Shown: positions 44,013 to 52,542 of the stretch, piece after piece | How positions within the stretch are numbered: position 1 is the first letter of the stretch | How the letters are laid out: every line of letters starts with the position of its first letter | Origin: Rhodococcoides fascians NBRC 12155 = LMG 3623 | GTDB lineage: Bacteria; Actinomycetota; Actinomycetes; Mycobacteriales; Mycobacteriaceae | Length of the DNA: 64,000 bases | Reading direction: 5' to 3' | Assembly: GCF_001894785.1 (NCBI RefSeq) | Contig: NZ_BCWW01000001.1 | Coordinates: 682,001-746,000 of the forward strand | Notes under the pieces: model-generated | The model's input: only the letters and a program-made list of their open reading frames with translations | Database searches by the model: none | Told to the model about the DNA's origin: nothing | Position numbers and translations under genes: made by a program

Positions 44013-45530
44013 TCAGTGCCGGACGACAACCGCACCTTCGGGGGCCGAGGGCAACGGCCCCTTCTTCAGGAGCGTGGCCGAGAGCACCGCGCCGAGCAGG
44101 AAGATGCCCGACGCCCACCAGAAGGTGGTCGTGTAGCTGGCGATCTCGGCATTGGCCTGCAGCAGAGCCGCATCGGTTGCCGTTGCCATGTTGGTGCTGA
44201 CGTAGCTGGTCGCGGCGTTGGCTGCCACGGTGCTCAGCAGTGCGGTACCGATCGAGCCGCCCACCTGCTGCATGGTGTTCACCGTCGCCGACGCCACACC
44301 GGAGTCGTCTGGGGCGACGCCCGAGATTGCGCCCTGCATGGCCGGTGCCATGGTGGCACCGAGTCCGAGACCCATGATGATCAGGCCGGGCAGGATGTGC
44401 GTGACGTAGCTGCTGTCCAGATCGATCTGGGTGAGCAGTCCCATACCGATCGACGCGACGACCAGGCCGGTTGTCATCAGGATGCGCGGTCCGAACCGGG
44501 GGAGGATCAGTGCCGTCGACAGTGTCGCGGTGAGGATCAGCGACGCGATCATCGGCATGAACGCGAACCCGGTGGTGATCGGGGTGTACTTCAGGGTGCT
44601 CTGCAGGTAGTAGGTCAAGAACAGGAACACCGCGAACATGCCTGCTCCGGTGACGAACACCGCGAGGAAGGATCCGGCCCGGGTGCGGTCCAGAACGATG
44701 CGCAGCGGCAGCAGAGGGTGTTCGACGCGATTCTGGATGGTCACGAAGACGGCGAGAAGAACGACACCTGCCGCGAGGAAGCCGAGGGTGACGGGGTTGC
44801 TCCAGCCGTCGGACTCGGCGTGGGCGAAGCCGTAGACGATCGAGAACAGCGCAGCGGAGACGGCGATCGTTCCGGGGATGTCGAGCTTGGGTCGGACGTC
44901 GACCTTGTGCTTGGCCAGGAACAGGAAGGCTCCGACGAAGGCGAGCGCAGCGAAGATCAGGTTGACGTACAGGCTCCAGCGCCAGTTGGCCCACTCGGTG
45001 AGCATGCCGCCGAGCAGTAGACCGAGTGCGCCGCCGCCGCCGGCGATGGCACCGAAGATGCCGAAGGCCTTGGCGCGTTCCTTGGTGTCGGTGAAGGTGG
45101 TGGCCAACAGTGACAGGGCCGCGGGTGCCAGCAGTGCACCGAAGACGCCCTGACCGGCGCGGGCTGCGACGAGCATGCCGAAGTTGACGGCCGCACCGCC
45201 CACTGCCGACATCAGCGCGAAGCCGACAAGGCCGATGAGGAAGGTGTTACGTCGACCGAAGAGGTCGCTCAAGCGTCCACCGAGGAGCAACAGGCTGCCG
45301 AACGCGAGTGCGTAGGCGGTGACGACCCAGGAGCGGTCGGCGTTGTCGAAGCCCAGATCGAGCTGGGCGGCGGGGAGTGCGATATTCACGATGGTCGCGT
45401 CGAGCACGACCATGAGCTGGGCCAGTCCGAGAGTGGCGAGAATCAACCAGCGATTCCGGTGCGCACGCTCGTCCGCCGGCGTCGTGGTCGACGTTGCGCC
45501 GTCCACGTTCTCCGATGAAAGGGTGGTCAT
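44013..45530 (-). CDS. MFS drug exporter, DHA2 (EmrB/QacA) family
   Basis: A 505-residue, fourteen-helix exporter. Motifs are LMVVLDATIVNIALPAAQ (motif D1), GGRLSDLFGRRNTF (motif A) and ARAGQGVFGALLAPAALSLL (motif B). The ATG at 45530 is chosen; upstream codons would cross the operator palindromes. A divergent TetR gene 105 bp away is the probable repressor. The substrate is not predictable; disinfectants, dyes or antibiotics are usual for this family. Confidence 0.9.
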   Translation of the reverse strand: MTTLSSENVDGATSTTTPADERAHRNRWLILATLGLAQLMVVLDATIVNIALPAAQLDLGFDNADRSWVVTAYALAFGSLLLLGGRLSDLFGRRNTFLIGLVGFALMSAVGGAAVNFGMLVAARAGQGVFGALLAPAALSLLATTFTDTKERAKAFGIFGAIAGGGGALGLLLGGMLTEWANWRWSLYVNLIFAALAFVGAFLFLAKHKVDVRPKLDIPGTIAVSAALFSIVYGFAHAESDGWSNPVTLGFLAAGVVLLAVFVTIQNRVEHPLLPLRIVLDRTRAGSFLAVFVTGAGMFAVFLFLTYYLQSTLKYTPITTGFAFMPMIASLILTATLSTALILPRFGPRILMTTGLVVASIGMGLLTQIDLDSSYVTHILPGLIIMGLGLGATMAPAMQGAISGVAPDDSGVASATVNTMQQVGGSIGTALLSTVAANAATSYVSTNMATATDAALLQANAEIASYTTTFWWASGIFLLGAVLSATLLKKGPLPSAPEGAVVVRH

Positions 45531-45551
45531 GGTGTCCTCGGTTCGACTATG

Positions 45552-45615
45552 CGGAGGTGTATCCTCCGGTTGTAGGGCAAAGGTAGCAGCTAAGTGGAGG
45601 AATGTCCTCCGCTTA
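45552..45615. promoter_or_regulatory. Two palindromic operators between MFS exporter and TetR gene
   Basis: CGGAGG-N5-CCTCCG (45552-45568) and an 11-bp arm palindrome TAAGTGGAGGA-ATG-TCCTCCGCTTA (45591-45615, 10 of 11 paired) share the core GGAGG/CCTCC. They lie in the divergent promoter region and are the probable binding sites of the adjacent TetR repressor. Confidence 0.65.
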
Positions 45616-45635
45616 TCGGGTGAAACGGACATCGA

Positions 45636-46307
45636 ATGAGTGTGAGAGCGGACACAGCGGCATCGAAGCCCCTACGGGCGGATGCCGAACGCAACCGACG
45701 CCGCATCGTGGACGCGGCTCGCGAGCTGTTCGCTTCCCGCGGTATCGACATCACGCTCGACGACGTCGCCGCACACGCCAAGGTGGGCGTCGGCACCGTC
45801 TATCGCCGCTTCTCGTGCAAGGAAGAGCTCATCGACGGCGTCTTCGAGCAGCGCCTCGAAGGAATGCTCGCCAGTGCCGAACGCGCCCTCGAAGCGGAGG
45901 ATCCCTGGAGTGGGTTGGTGGGCTTTCTCTCGGACGTATGCGAGGAAATGGCCTCCGACCGCGGGCTCGGTGATGTGGTCCTCGGGTCGGACGAGGGGTG
46001 CCGCGGCATCGCGGAGATGCGCCGACGGATCGATCCGTTCTTCGCGAAAATCGTCGATCGCGCCCTCGAATCCGGTCAGCTGCGTCCCGATGTGGCCGTC
46101 ACCGACTTCTATCCGGTGCTGGGGATGATCGGCTCGACCGTCGAGTTCTCCAGTCATGTCGATCCCGCGAACTGGCGTCGGTACTTCACGGTGCTGCTCG
46201 ACGGCCTGCGCGGTGATTCGGTACCCCGATCGGAGCTCCCCGGACGTCCCTTCACCGACGACGAAGTGGATACGGCGAAGGCGGCCATGCACGGTCGCCG
46301 CCGCTGA
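45636..46307 (+). CDS. TetR/AcrR-family repressor of the adjacent exporter
   Basis: A 223-residue TetR protein. The helix-turn-helix runs through ITLDDVAAHAKVGVGTVYRR, followed by the family's FSCKEELIDGVF. The C-terminal ligand domain is diverse. It is transcribed away from the DHA2 exporter, and the gap holds two GGAGG/CCTCC palindromes, so autoregulation and exporter repression are expected. Confidence 0.88.
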   Translation: MSVRADTAASKPLRADAERNRRRIVDAARELFASRGIDITLDDVAAHAKVGVGTVYRRFSCKEELIDGVFEQRLEGMLASAERALEAEDPWSGLVGFLSDVCEEMASDRGLGDVVLGSDEGCRGIAEMRRRIDPFFAKIVDRALESGQLRPDVAVTDFYPVLGMIGSTVEFSSHVDPANWRRYFTVLLDGLRGDSVPRSELPGRPFTDDEVDTAKAAMHGRRR

Positions 46308-46429
46308 CTGGTGATTCGTCCAACTTCGGTCTGTACGTTGTGTGCGCCGTCACGTAAGGTGCGTCACGGTAAGTGCTACGCGGGGTAGCGCACACCTGGC
46401 AGCAGGTGTTCAGACGTTGGGGGTTCGAT

Positions 46430-47725
46430 TTGCGTTCGACGCGTGTCTTCGGTTCGGCCGTGGCAGTGATGGCAGTGTTCATGGGGGTGACTGCGCCGGC
46501 CGTGTCGGCAGCACCGTCGACGGGTTCGACCGTCGAATCCGACTTCTACATTCCGCCGAGCCCGCTGCCTGCCGGCGCGGCGGGCGACGTGATTCGTTCC
46601 GAGCCTTCGCATCTCGCGCTGTCGGTGCCGGGCATCGGCGGCACCCTGCCGGGTGAGGCAACCCGAATCATGTACCGCAGCACCGATTCCAACGACGACG
46701 CCAACGCTGTCACGGGTACCTACATCGACCCGGCCGCGCCGTGGACCGGTCCGGGGCCGCGCCCGCTCGTGGTGTTGGCACCGGGAACGCAGGGGCAGGG
46801 CGATCAGTGCGCGCCGTCCAAGATGCTCAACAACGTCATCACCTACACCCCGCCGCTCGGATTCATGGTCGAGTACGAGGTACTGGCCGCGTATTCGCTT
46901 CTCTCCCAGGGCTATGGCGTCGTGATCACCGATTACGAGGGTCTCGGCACGCCGGGCGCGCACACCTATGTGAACCGCGCGTCCGAGGCTCATGCCGTGC
47001 TCGACGCGGCCCGCGCAGCTCAGCAGCTGCAGGGCACCAAGATCTCCGGCGACGGCCCGGTCGCGGCCTACGGCTACTCGCAGGGCGGCGGAGCTGCCGC
47101 AGCGGCGGCCGAGATCGCCGACGAATACGCCCCGGAACTCGATCTGGTCGGCACCTACGCAGGAGCACCGCCCGCGGATCTGAAGGCGACCCTCGAGCAG
47201 GTAGACGGCACCATCCTCACCGGCGTGATCGGCTACACCCTCAACGGCCTGCTCAATTCCGACCCCGGTCTGCAGCCGATCGTCGACGAGAACATCAACG
47301 ACGCAGGCAAGGCCATGCTCAACCTGGTCGCGAATCAGTGTGTCGGAGAGACGATTCTGAACGTCGGGCTGCACCGCACCAACGAGTACACCAAGACCGG
47401 CGAGCCGCTGTCGGTCGTGCTGGACAGGTTGCCCGTCGCGCAGGAAATCCTGGCCAAGAACAAGATCGGCGAACGTACGCCGAATGCCCCGGTGCTGATC
47501 CAGTCCGGTACCTCCGACGACATCGTGCCCCACGGTCAGGCCGTCGAACTGGCCGGCGACTGGTGCGGCAAGGGTGCAACAGTGCAGCTCAGTTCCGCGC
47601 AGGTCCCGGCTATCGTGCCGGGTTCCGGTGCCGGGCATCTGATCCCGGACATCCTCGGTCTCGGCGAAGCTCAGAGCTGGATCAAGGATCGCTTCTACGG
47701 AGTGCCCGCCCCGTCGAATTGCTGA
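46430..47725 (+). CDS. Secreted lipase (LIP family)
   Basis: A 431-residue secretory lipase (PF03583 type) from the TTG at 46430, which gives a textbook Sec signal (basic start, hydrophobic core, cut after PAVSA-A) with GGGGG upstream. A GTG at 46373 would add 19 residues. The nucleophile is in GYSQGGGAAAA, the acid in SGTSDDIVP and the histidine in GAGHL. Paired cysteines (QCAPS, NQCVG, DWCGK, SNC) suit an extracytoplasmic enzyme. These lipases hydrolyse acylglycerols and are numerous in mycolate-containing actinobacteria. Confidence 0.87.
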   Translation: MRSTRVFGSAVAVMAVFMGVTAPAVSAAPSTGSTVESDFYIPPSPLPAGAAGDVIRSEPSHLALSVPGIGGTLPGEATRIMYRSTDSNDDANAVTGTYIDPAAPWTGPGPRPLVVLAPGTQGQGDQCAPSKMLNNVITYTPPLGFMVEYEVLAAYSLLSQGYGVVITDYEGLGTPGAHTYVNRASEAHAVLDAARAAQQLQGTKISGDGPVAAYGYSQGGGAAAAAAEIADEYAPELDLVGTYAGAPPADLKATLEQVDGTILTGVIGYTLNGLLNSDPGLQPIVDENINDAGKAMLNLVANQCVGETILNVGLHRTNEYTKTGEPLSVVLDRLPVAQEILAKNKIGERTPNAPVLIQSGTSDDIVPHGQAVELAGDWCGKGATVQLSSAQVPAIVPGSGAGHLIPDILGLGEAQSWIKDRFYGVPAPSNC

Positions 47726-47741
47726 TCGGCAACCGATGATG

Positions 47742-47774
47742 GAACGGCCCGCGCTCACCGAGCGCGGGCCGTTC
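47742..47774 (+). terminator. Terminator after the secreted lipase gene
   Basis: A perfect 14-bp GC-rich stem, GAACGGCCCGCGCT and its complement, around a 5-nt loop begins 16 bp after the lipase stop. Confidence 0.9.
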
Positions 47775-47946
47775 GGCGTTCCCTCCCATGTCGGCCATCG
47801 GTTCGTGTTCAGCAGGCATGACCGACGTCACACCGTCGAGTTCTCCAACGAGCCCACAGCGGTGTGAGGGTGTAGAAGGATGCGCAGCAGGGTACTGCCC
47901 TGCAATGCCCTGAGGTTGGGCTGTCGAGCGGTTGGGGTGAGTGAAC

Positions 47947-48600
47947 ATGCGGGACAGTTACACGGAGGCGCTCGACACGTTGGCGTCGGAGCTGTCCGAA
48001 ATGTCGAGAATCGCGGAACGAGCGATGGCTGACGCCACGCGCGCGCTGCTCACCGCCGACATCGTGCTCGCCGAGCAGACGATCGAGTACCGCGAAGAGA
48101 TCGACACTCTCGCCGTCGAATGGGAACACGAGGCCTTCGCCTTCCTCGCTCGACAGTCACCGGTTGCTCACGATCTGCGCCGTGTCGTATCCGGGATCAA
48201 CATCGTGGCCGACCTCCAGCGCATGGGTGGACTTGCGGTGCACATCGCCGAGTTGGCCCGCCGCCGTCACCCCGCACATGTGCTGCCGCCCGAGGTCGAG
48301 GGCGTGTTCACCGAGATGGGTCGGGTAGCCATCGCTCAAGCGGAGGCGACCCAACGAGTGCTCGAGACGCGGGACGCCGAACTCGCCGCGAGTCTGCGAA
48401 CGCAGGACGAGGAGATGGACGCACTGCACCGCAGCCTGTTCATGTTGACCTCCGCGCCCGACTGGCCGCACGGTGTACCGGCCGCCGTCGACATCACGTT
48501 GCTCGGCCGCTTCTACGAGCGGTATTCCGACCACACCGTCGAGGTCGCGAAACGGGTCATCTTCCTGGTGACCGGAGCTCGCCCCACCGACGAGTCTTAG
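47947..48600 (+). CDS. phoU: Phosphate signalling protein PhoU
   Basis: A 217-residue PhoU with two repeated three-helix bundles. Each has the metal-binding acidic pattern (EIDTLAVEWEHEAFAFLARQ in the first half, DEEMDALHRSLFMLT in the second). PhoU links the Pst transporter with the PhoR sensor and represses the Pho regulon when phosphate is plentiful. Met at 47947 matches the usual family start; GTG at 47941 is two codons earlier. No pst genes are adjacent. Confidence 0.92.
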   Translation: MRDSYTEALDTLASELSEMSRIAERAMADATRALLTADIVLAEQTIEYREEIDTLAVEWEHEAFAFLARQSPVAHDLRRVVSGINIVADLQRMGGLAVHIAELARRRHPAHVLPPEVEGVFTEMGRVAIAQAEATQRVLETRDAELAASLRTQDEEMDALHRSLFMLTSAPDWPHGVPAAVDITLLGRFYERYSDHTVEVAKRVIFLVTGARPTDES

Positions 48601-48637
48601 TCTGCGAGAACCGCTCGGAGATGGCAGGATCGGCACG

Positions 48638-49441
48638 ATGAAACGTGACGTCTCCGCGTACCTCGATGTCGATGTGACCGAGGCCAGCACCCTCGAGTTC
48701 CAGATCGCGATCGCGCCGCATCCAGGAACCGAAGTGTGGGAAGCACTCTCGTTCACACTCGACGGCCAGCCCGTCGAAGCGCAGGAAATCAGCGGCGCGC
48801 ACGGCACCCGCATCCACAAGCTGCACGCCGACGTCGGCAAGCTCGAAGCGTCGTACTCGGCGACGATCTACGGCAACACCGACCCGGCACCGGTGTCCGA
48901 TTACGACCTGTCGCTGTATCTGCGGCCGAGCCGCTACGCCGAGGCAGACAAGTTCTTCGGTTTCGCAGCAACGGAATTCGGCTCGTACCCGCCGTCGGAG
49001 AAGCTGCTCGCCGAGGTGTCGTCCTGGGTGGGAGCTCGGCTGAGCTACGTTCCCGGAAGCAGCGACCCCATCGACGGCGCCGTCGACACCCTCCTCGCCG
49101 GTGCCGGAGTGTGCCGCGACTACACCCACCTCGTCGTCGCACTGCTCCGCGCAGTGAACGTGCCCGCTCGACTTGTGGCCGTGTACGCGCCGGGCTGCGA
49201 TCCGATGGACTTCCACGCAGTTGCCGAAGCCTTCGTCGAAGGACAATGGCGAGTGGTCGACGCCACCTGCCTCGCGCCGCGATCGACCCTGGTGCGCATC
49301 GCAACCGGACGCGACGCAGCCGATACCGCATTCCTCGACAATCACGGCGGATCGATCATCCTCAACAGCGCCGTCGTCGGAGCCGTCGTGGATGGGCCGC
49401 TGCCCTTCGACGACATCACCCAATTGGTGTCCATCACCTGA
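48638..49441 (+). CDS. Transglutaminase-like cysteine protease-fold protein
   Basis: A 267-residue protein: an N-terminal beta domain (about 1-110, like bacterial transglutaminase N-domains) and a C-terminal transglutaminase-like core. The Cys-His-Asp triad is visible in GAGVCRDYTHL, MDFHAVAEAF and WRVVDAT. No signal peptide. These cytosolic proteins are often amidases or proteases; in some actinobacteria they occur with circularly modified or pupylated substrates, but no specific role can be assigned here. Confidence 0.83.
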   Translation: MKRDVSAYLDVDVTEASTLEFQIAIAPHPGTEVWEALSFTLDGQPVEAQEISGAHGTRIHKLHADVGKLEASYSATIYGNTDPAPVSDYDLSLYLRPSRYAEADKFFGFAATEFGSYPPSEKLLAEVSSWVGARLSYVPGSSDPIDGAVDTLLAGAGVCRDYTHLVVALLRAVNVPARLVAVYAPGCDPMDFHAVAEAFVEGQWRVVDATCLAPRSTLVRIATGRDAADTAFLDNHGGSIILNSAVVGAVVDGPLPFDDITQLVSIT

Positions 49442-49478
49442 TCGGGTCGCTACTGCCGGACATGGCAGGATCGAGCCC

Positions 49479-50054
49479 ATGTCTCGCACTCTGAACCTCG
49501 TCGGCGATCCGGAGGCCGATGCATTGCTCGCCGAGGATCCGTTCGCGCTGTTGATCGGCATGCTTCTAGATCAGCAGGTGCCGATGGAATCCGCCTTCGC
49601 CGGGCCGAAGAAGCTCGTCGACCGCCTCGGTGATCTGAAAGTCGATACCGTCGCCGACGCCGATCCGGACGACTTCGCCGCATTGTGCGCGCAGACCCCG
49701 GCCGTGCATCGTTTTCCCGGCTCGATGGCCAAGCGCATCCAGGGACTCGCCGCATTTCTCGTCGAGAACTACGACGGCAAGCCGCAGGAAATCTGGACCC
49801 GCGACGACCCCGACGGTGCCGAGGTTCTGAAGCGTCTCAAAGCACTTCCCGGCTATGGCGACCAGAAGGCGCGCATCTTCCTCGCGCTGCTCGGCAAGCA
49901 GATGGGCGTGACGCCCGACGGGTGGCGAAAGGCTGCCGGAGCGTACGGCGACGAGGGTGCACGTCGATCCATCGCCGATGTCGTCGACGAGAAGTCCCTG
50001 CTCGAGGTACGCGAATTCAAGAAGGCAGCGAAAGCGGCAGCCAAGAACAAATAA
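49479..50054 (+). CDS. HhH-GPD superfamily base-excision repair-like protein
   Basis: A 191-residue protein of the endonuclease III/HhH-GPD fold. The helix-hairpin-helix is LKALPGYGDQKARIFLALLG, which contacts the DNA backbone. The catalytic lysine of bifunctional glycosylases and the GPD-type aspartate are not clearly in place, and no iron-sulfur cysteines follow, so activity is uncertain. A lysine/alanine-rich tail ends the protein. The start at 49479 lies 37 bp after the transglutaminase-like gene. Confidence 0.8.
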   Translation: MSRTLNLVGDPEADALLAEDPFALLIGMLLDQQVPMESAFAGPKKLVDRLGDLKVDTVADADPDDFAALCAQTPAVHRFPGSMAKRIQGLAAFLVENYDGKPQEIWTRDDPDGAEVLKRLKALPGYGDQKARIFLALLGKQMGVTPDGWRKAAGAYGDEGARRSIADVVDEKSLLEVREFKKAAKAAAKNK

Positions 50055-50107
50055 GTCTGTCGGTGCCCGTCGGTACGTTGTGGCAGAACTTGCACCGGGG
50101 GGACGAG

Positions 50108-52498
50108 ATGACCGAGACGATCGGGACGTACGAGGGGTGGCTGGCCTCGCTCGACGAGGACGCACTGACGGATCTGCTGCGACGTCGACCGGACGTGGCA
50201 ACCGACCCGCCACCCCGCTCGTTCGGGTTGCTCGCGCAACTGCTCGGCTCGCCCTGGCGGGTGGCGGCGTTACCTCGAAAACTCGACAGAGGTGCGCTCG
50301 ACCTGCTCGAGTTGTTCGCGCTCATGGAGGATCTCAGCCGCGCCGAGATCGGCCACTGGACGGGCGAGGGAATCTCGAACGAGACGGCGCATATCGATAC
50401 GGCCCTGAACACGCTGATGGCCTACGGCCTGATCTGGCCGCACACGGCAGAGGGCTCGGACGCGGTCGAGTACCGCCCCGTCGATCTGTCCGGCGTGTTC
50501 TCGCACCCATTCGGTCTTGCCCGTAGGCAGCGAAAGTTGTTCTTGCACTGCGCCGTCGAGCAGGACCGACCTGCTTTGTTGACCCGCCTTGGAGTCGACT
50601 CCTCGCTCGATCGAGCCGAACGCGCCGACGCCGTCGCGGCCGCGATGACCCCCGAACGTATCCGAGCCTTGTTCGACGACGGCCCGCCCGAGATGCGAGA
50701 GATGTTGTCTCGCTTCGTCGATGGACAACCGGCGTCATTGATCTTCGATGTGCCGCCGACCGCAGGTACCGCCGCCTTCGAGCGCGGATTGCTGTATCGA
50801 TTGGACGGGCATCGCGTCGAGATGCCGTTGGAAGTGAGCATCGCGCTGCGAGGAGACGGGTGGCGATTGCCCATCGAGCTCAGGCCGCCGGAATTCGCCA
50901 CTCGTGTTCTGTCGCACAATGACTCGCGGCGAGCGCGCTCCATCGCCTTGCTGCAGTTCTGTGAGCACACGCAGGCGTTGTTGACGGCAATCGACACCGA
51001 TGGCCTGGCAATGATGAAGACCGGTGGCATCAGCACCAAAGAACTCCGTGCGCTGACTTCTCGTCTGGGATTCGCCGACGAGCATCACACCGCGTTGATG
51101 CTGATGCTGGCGCGCGAAGCCGGGTTGCTCGCCGACCGGGGAAAGACCGGCGTCGCATTGACCTCGACCTACGAAACCTGGTCGACGAGCTCGCGATCCG
51201 AACAGGCGGCAGCATTGTTGGCCGCGTGGTGGTGCTCGCCCTTCACGCCGACCCACCGGGTGCCTCGATCCTCCCAGAAGACCGCGCCGGTACTCAAGAA
51301 GATGCTCGACGATCCCGCGGCCGCAGACGTGCGTTCGACTGCCTTGGCGGCTCTTCTGCGCCTCGGCGGATCCGACAGCCCGACGCCGGTGTTGTCCGAT
51401 CCCGACGAATTCGCCCGCTACCTCGAGTGGCATATTCCGGTCGTCTCGACGAGCGCCGGGTTTGGCCACGTGCGCGCACTCTGGGCCGAGGCCACCCGCC
51501 TCGGAGTTCTGGTCGACGGCGCACCGACCGATCTGTGCGCCACCCTGACGGACTTCCGAGTGGGCCGAGACGGCGATCCGCGCCAGATCGCCTCCGCGCT
51601 GGCAACGCAGCTACAAGATATGGCCGAATGGGTGCCGTTCTCGGTGCGCCTGTTGCCCGATTCGACCGCAGTGGTCACCGGGCCGCCGAGCACCGAGGTG
51701 GCGTCGATACTCGGTGCGGCCGCGCAACCCGAGTCGCGGGAAGTGGCGTCGGTCTGGCGCTTCACGCCGGCGACGATCCGCAACTTCTTCGACACCGGTG
51801 GTACCGGTGAGGAGTTGATCGACGCCCTCGCCGAGATGGCCGACACCGACGTTCCCCAAGCCCTGGCCTATACGATCCGAGACTGTTGGCGCACCTACGG
51901 CGCACTGGCCGTGCGCAAGATCCCGTGCGCCATCGTCTCCGAGGACGTCGTACTGCTGACGAACATCGAGACGGACGAGGCATTGGCGGTGCTGCAGTTC
52001 CAGCGGCTCGCGCCGACAGTCCTGATCAGTTCTGCCACACCCATCGACACTCTCGCGGTGCTGCGCAGGCACGGATACTCCCCGGTGCGGCACTCCGACA
52101 CCGGTCGGCTCGAGCTGGACAGCGCGACCAGGGTCCGCGCCAACACCACCCGCATCTCGCACCCCGCACCCGCAGCACCACGTCGACGCGAATCACGCGA
52201 GCTCGCACGGCTGCTGCAAGCAGGCGACCCCGGCACCGTCGACGACGCACGGGTGCGTTCCGCGCTCAGCCGGCACAGCAGACTGCTGCCACGGGAGCTC
52301 GATGCGCTGACCGACGCCGCAGCGCGCGGCGCACCCGTCTCGATCGACTATCAGAACTCCAAAGGCGCAATCGTGCGGCACGCGATCTCGGACGCGCTGC
52401 AGGACGGCAACTGGCTACTCGCGCTGTCGACGTCCACCGGCAGCCGGGAAAGCTTCGCGATCATGAACATCAGAGCGGTGTCCGCCGGTCCGCACTGA
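50108..52498 (+). CDS. Large XPB-like helicase-associated protein without motor motifs
   Basis: A 796-residue protein matching the helicase-associated (XPB/Ssl2 N-terminal-like) domain family, represented by Rv0862c in mycobacteria. The N-terminal 200 residues are helical and leucine-rich; a central part around VLLTNIETDEALAVLQFQRL resembles the XPB C-terminal-type domain. The C-terminal 80 residues (RGAPVSIDYQNSKGAIVRHA and on) look WYL-like. No Walker A/B or DEAD-box motif is present, so it is not a stand-alone helicase. It may pair with an XPB helicase encoded elsewhere. GGGGGGA precedes the ATG. Confidence 0.8.
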   Translation: MTETIGTYEGWLASLDEDALTDLLRRRPDVATDPPPRSFGLLAQLLGSPWRVAALPRKLDRGALDLLELFALMEDLSRAEIGHWTGEGISNETAHIDTALNTLMAYGLIWPHTAEGSDAVEYRPVDLSGVFSHPFGLARRQRKLFLHCAVEQDRPALLTRLGVDSSLDRAERADAVAAAMTPERIRALFDDGPPEMREMLSRFVDGQPASLIFDVPPTAGTAAFERGLLYRLDGHRVEMPLEVSIALRGDGWRLPIELRPPEFATRVLSHNDSRRARSIALLQFCEHTQALLTAIDTDGLAMMKTGGISTKELRALTSRLGFADEHHTALMLMLAREAGLLADRGKTGVALTSTYETWSTSSRSEQAAALLAAWWCSPFTPTHRVPRSSQKTAPVLKKMLDDPAAADVRSTALAALLRLGGSDSPTPVLSDPDEFARYLEWHIPVVSTSAGFGHVRALWAEATRLGVLVDGAPTDLCATLTDFRVGRDGDPRQIASALATQLQDMAEWVPFSVRLLPDSTAVVTGPPSTEVASILGAAAQPESREVASVWRFTPATIRNFFDTGGTGEELIDALAEMADTDVPQALAYTIRDCWRTYGALAVRKIPCAIVSEDVVLLTNIETDEALAVLQFQRLAPTVLISSATPIDTLAVLRRHGYSPVRHSDTGRLELDSATRVRANTTRISHPAPAAPRRRESRELARLLQAGDPGTVDDARVRSALSRHSRLLPRELDALTDAAARGAPVSIDYQNSKGAIVRHAISDALQDGNWLLALSTSTGSRESFAIMNIRAVSAGPH

Positions 52499-52542
52499 TG
52501 CACGATGCAACTCTGTCGTCGGTCGCCGGTACCCTTTCGGGC

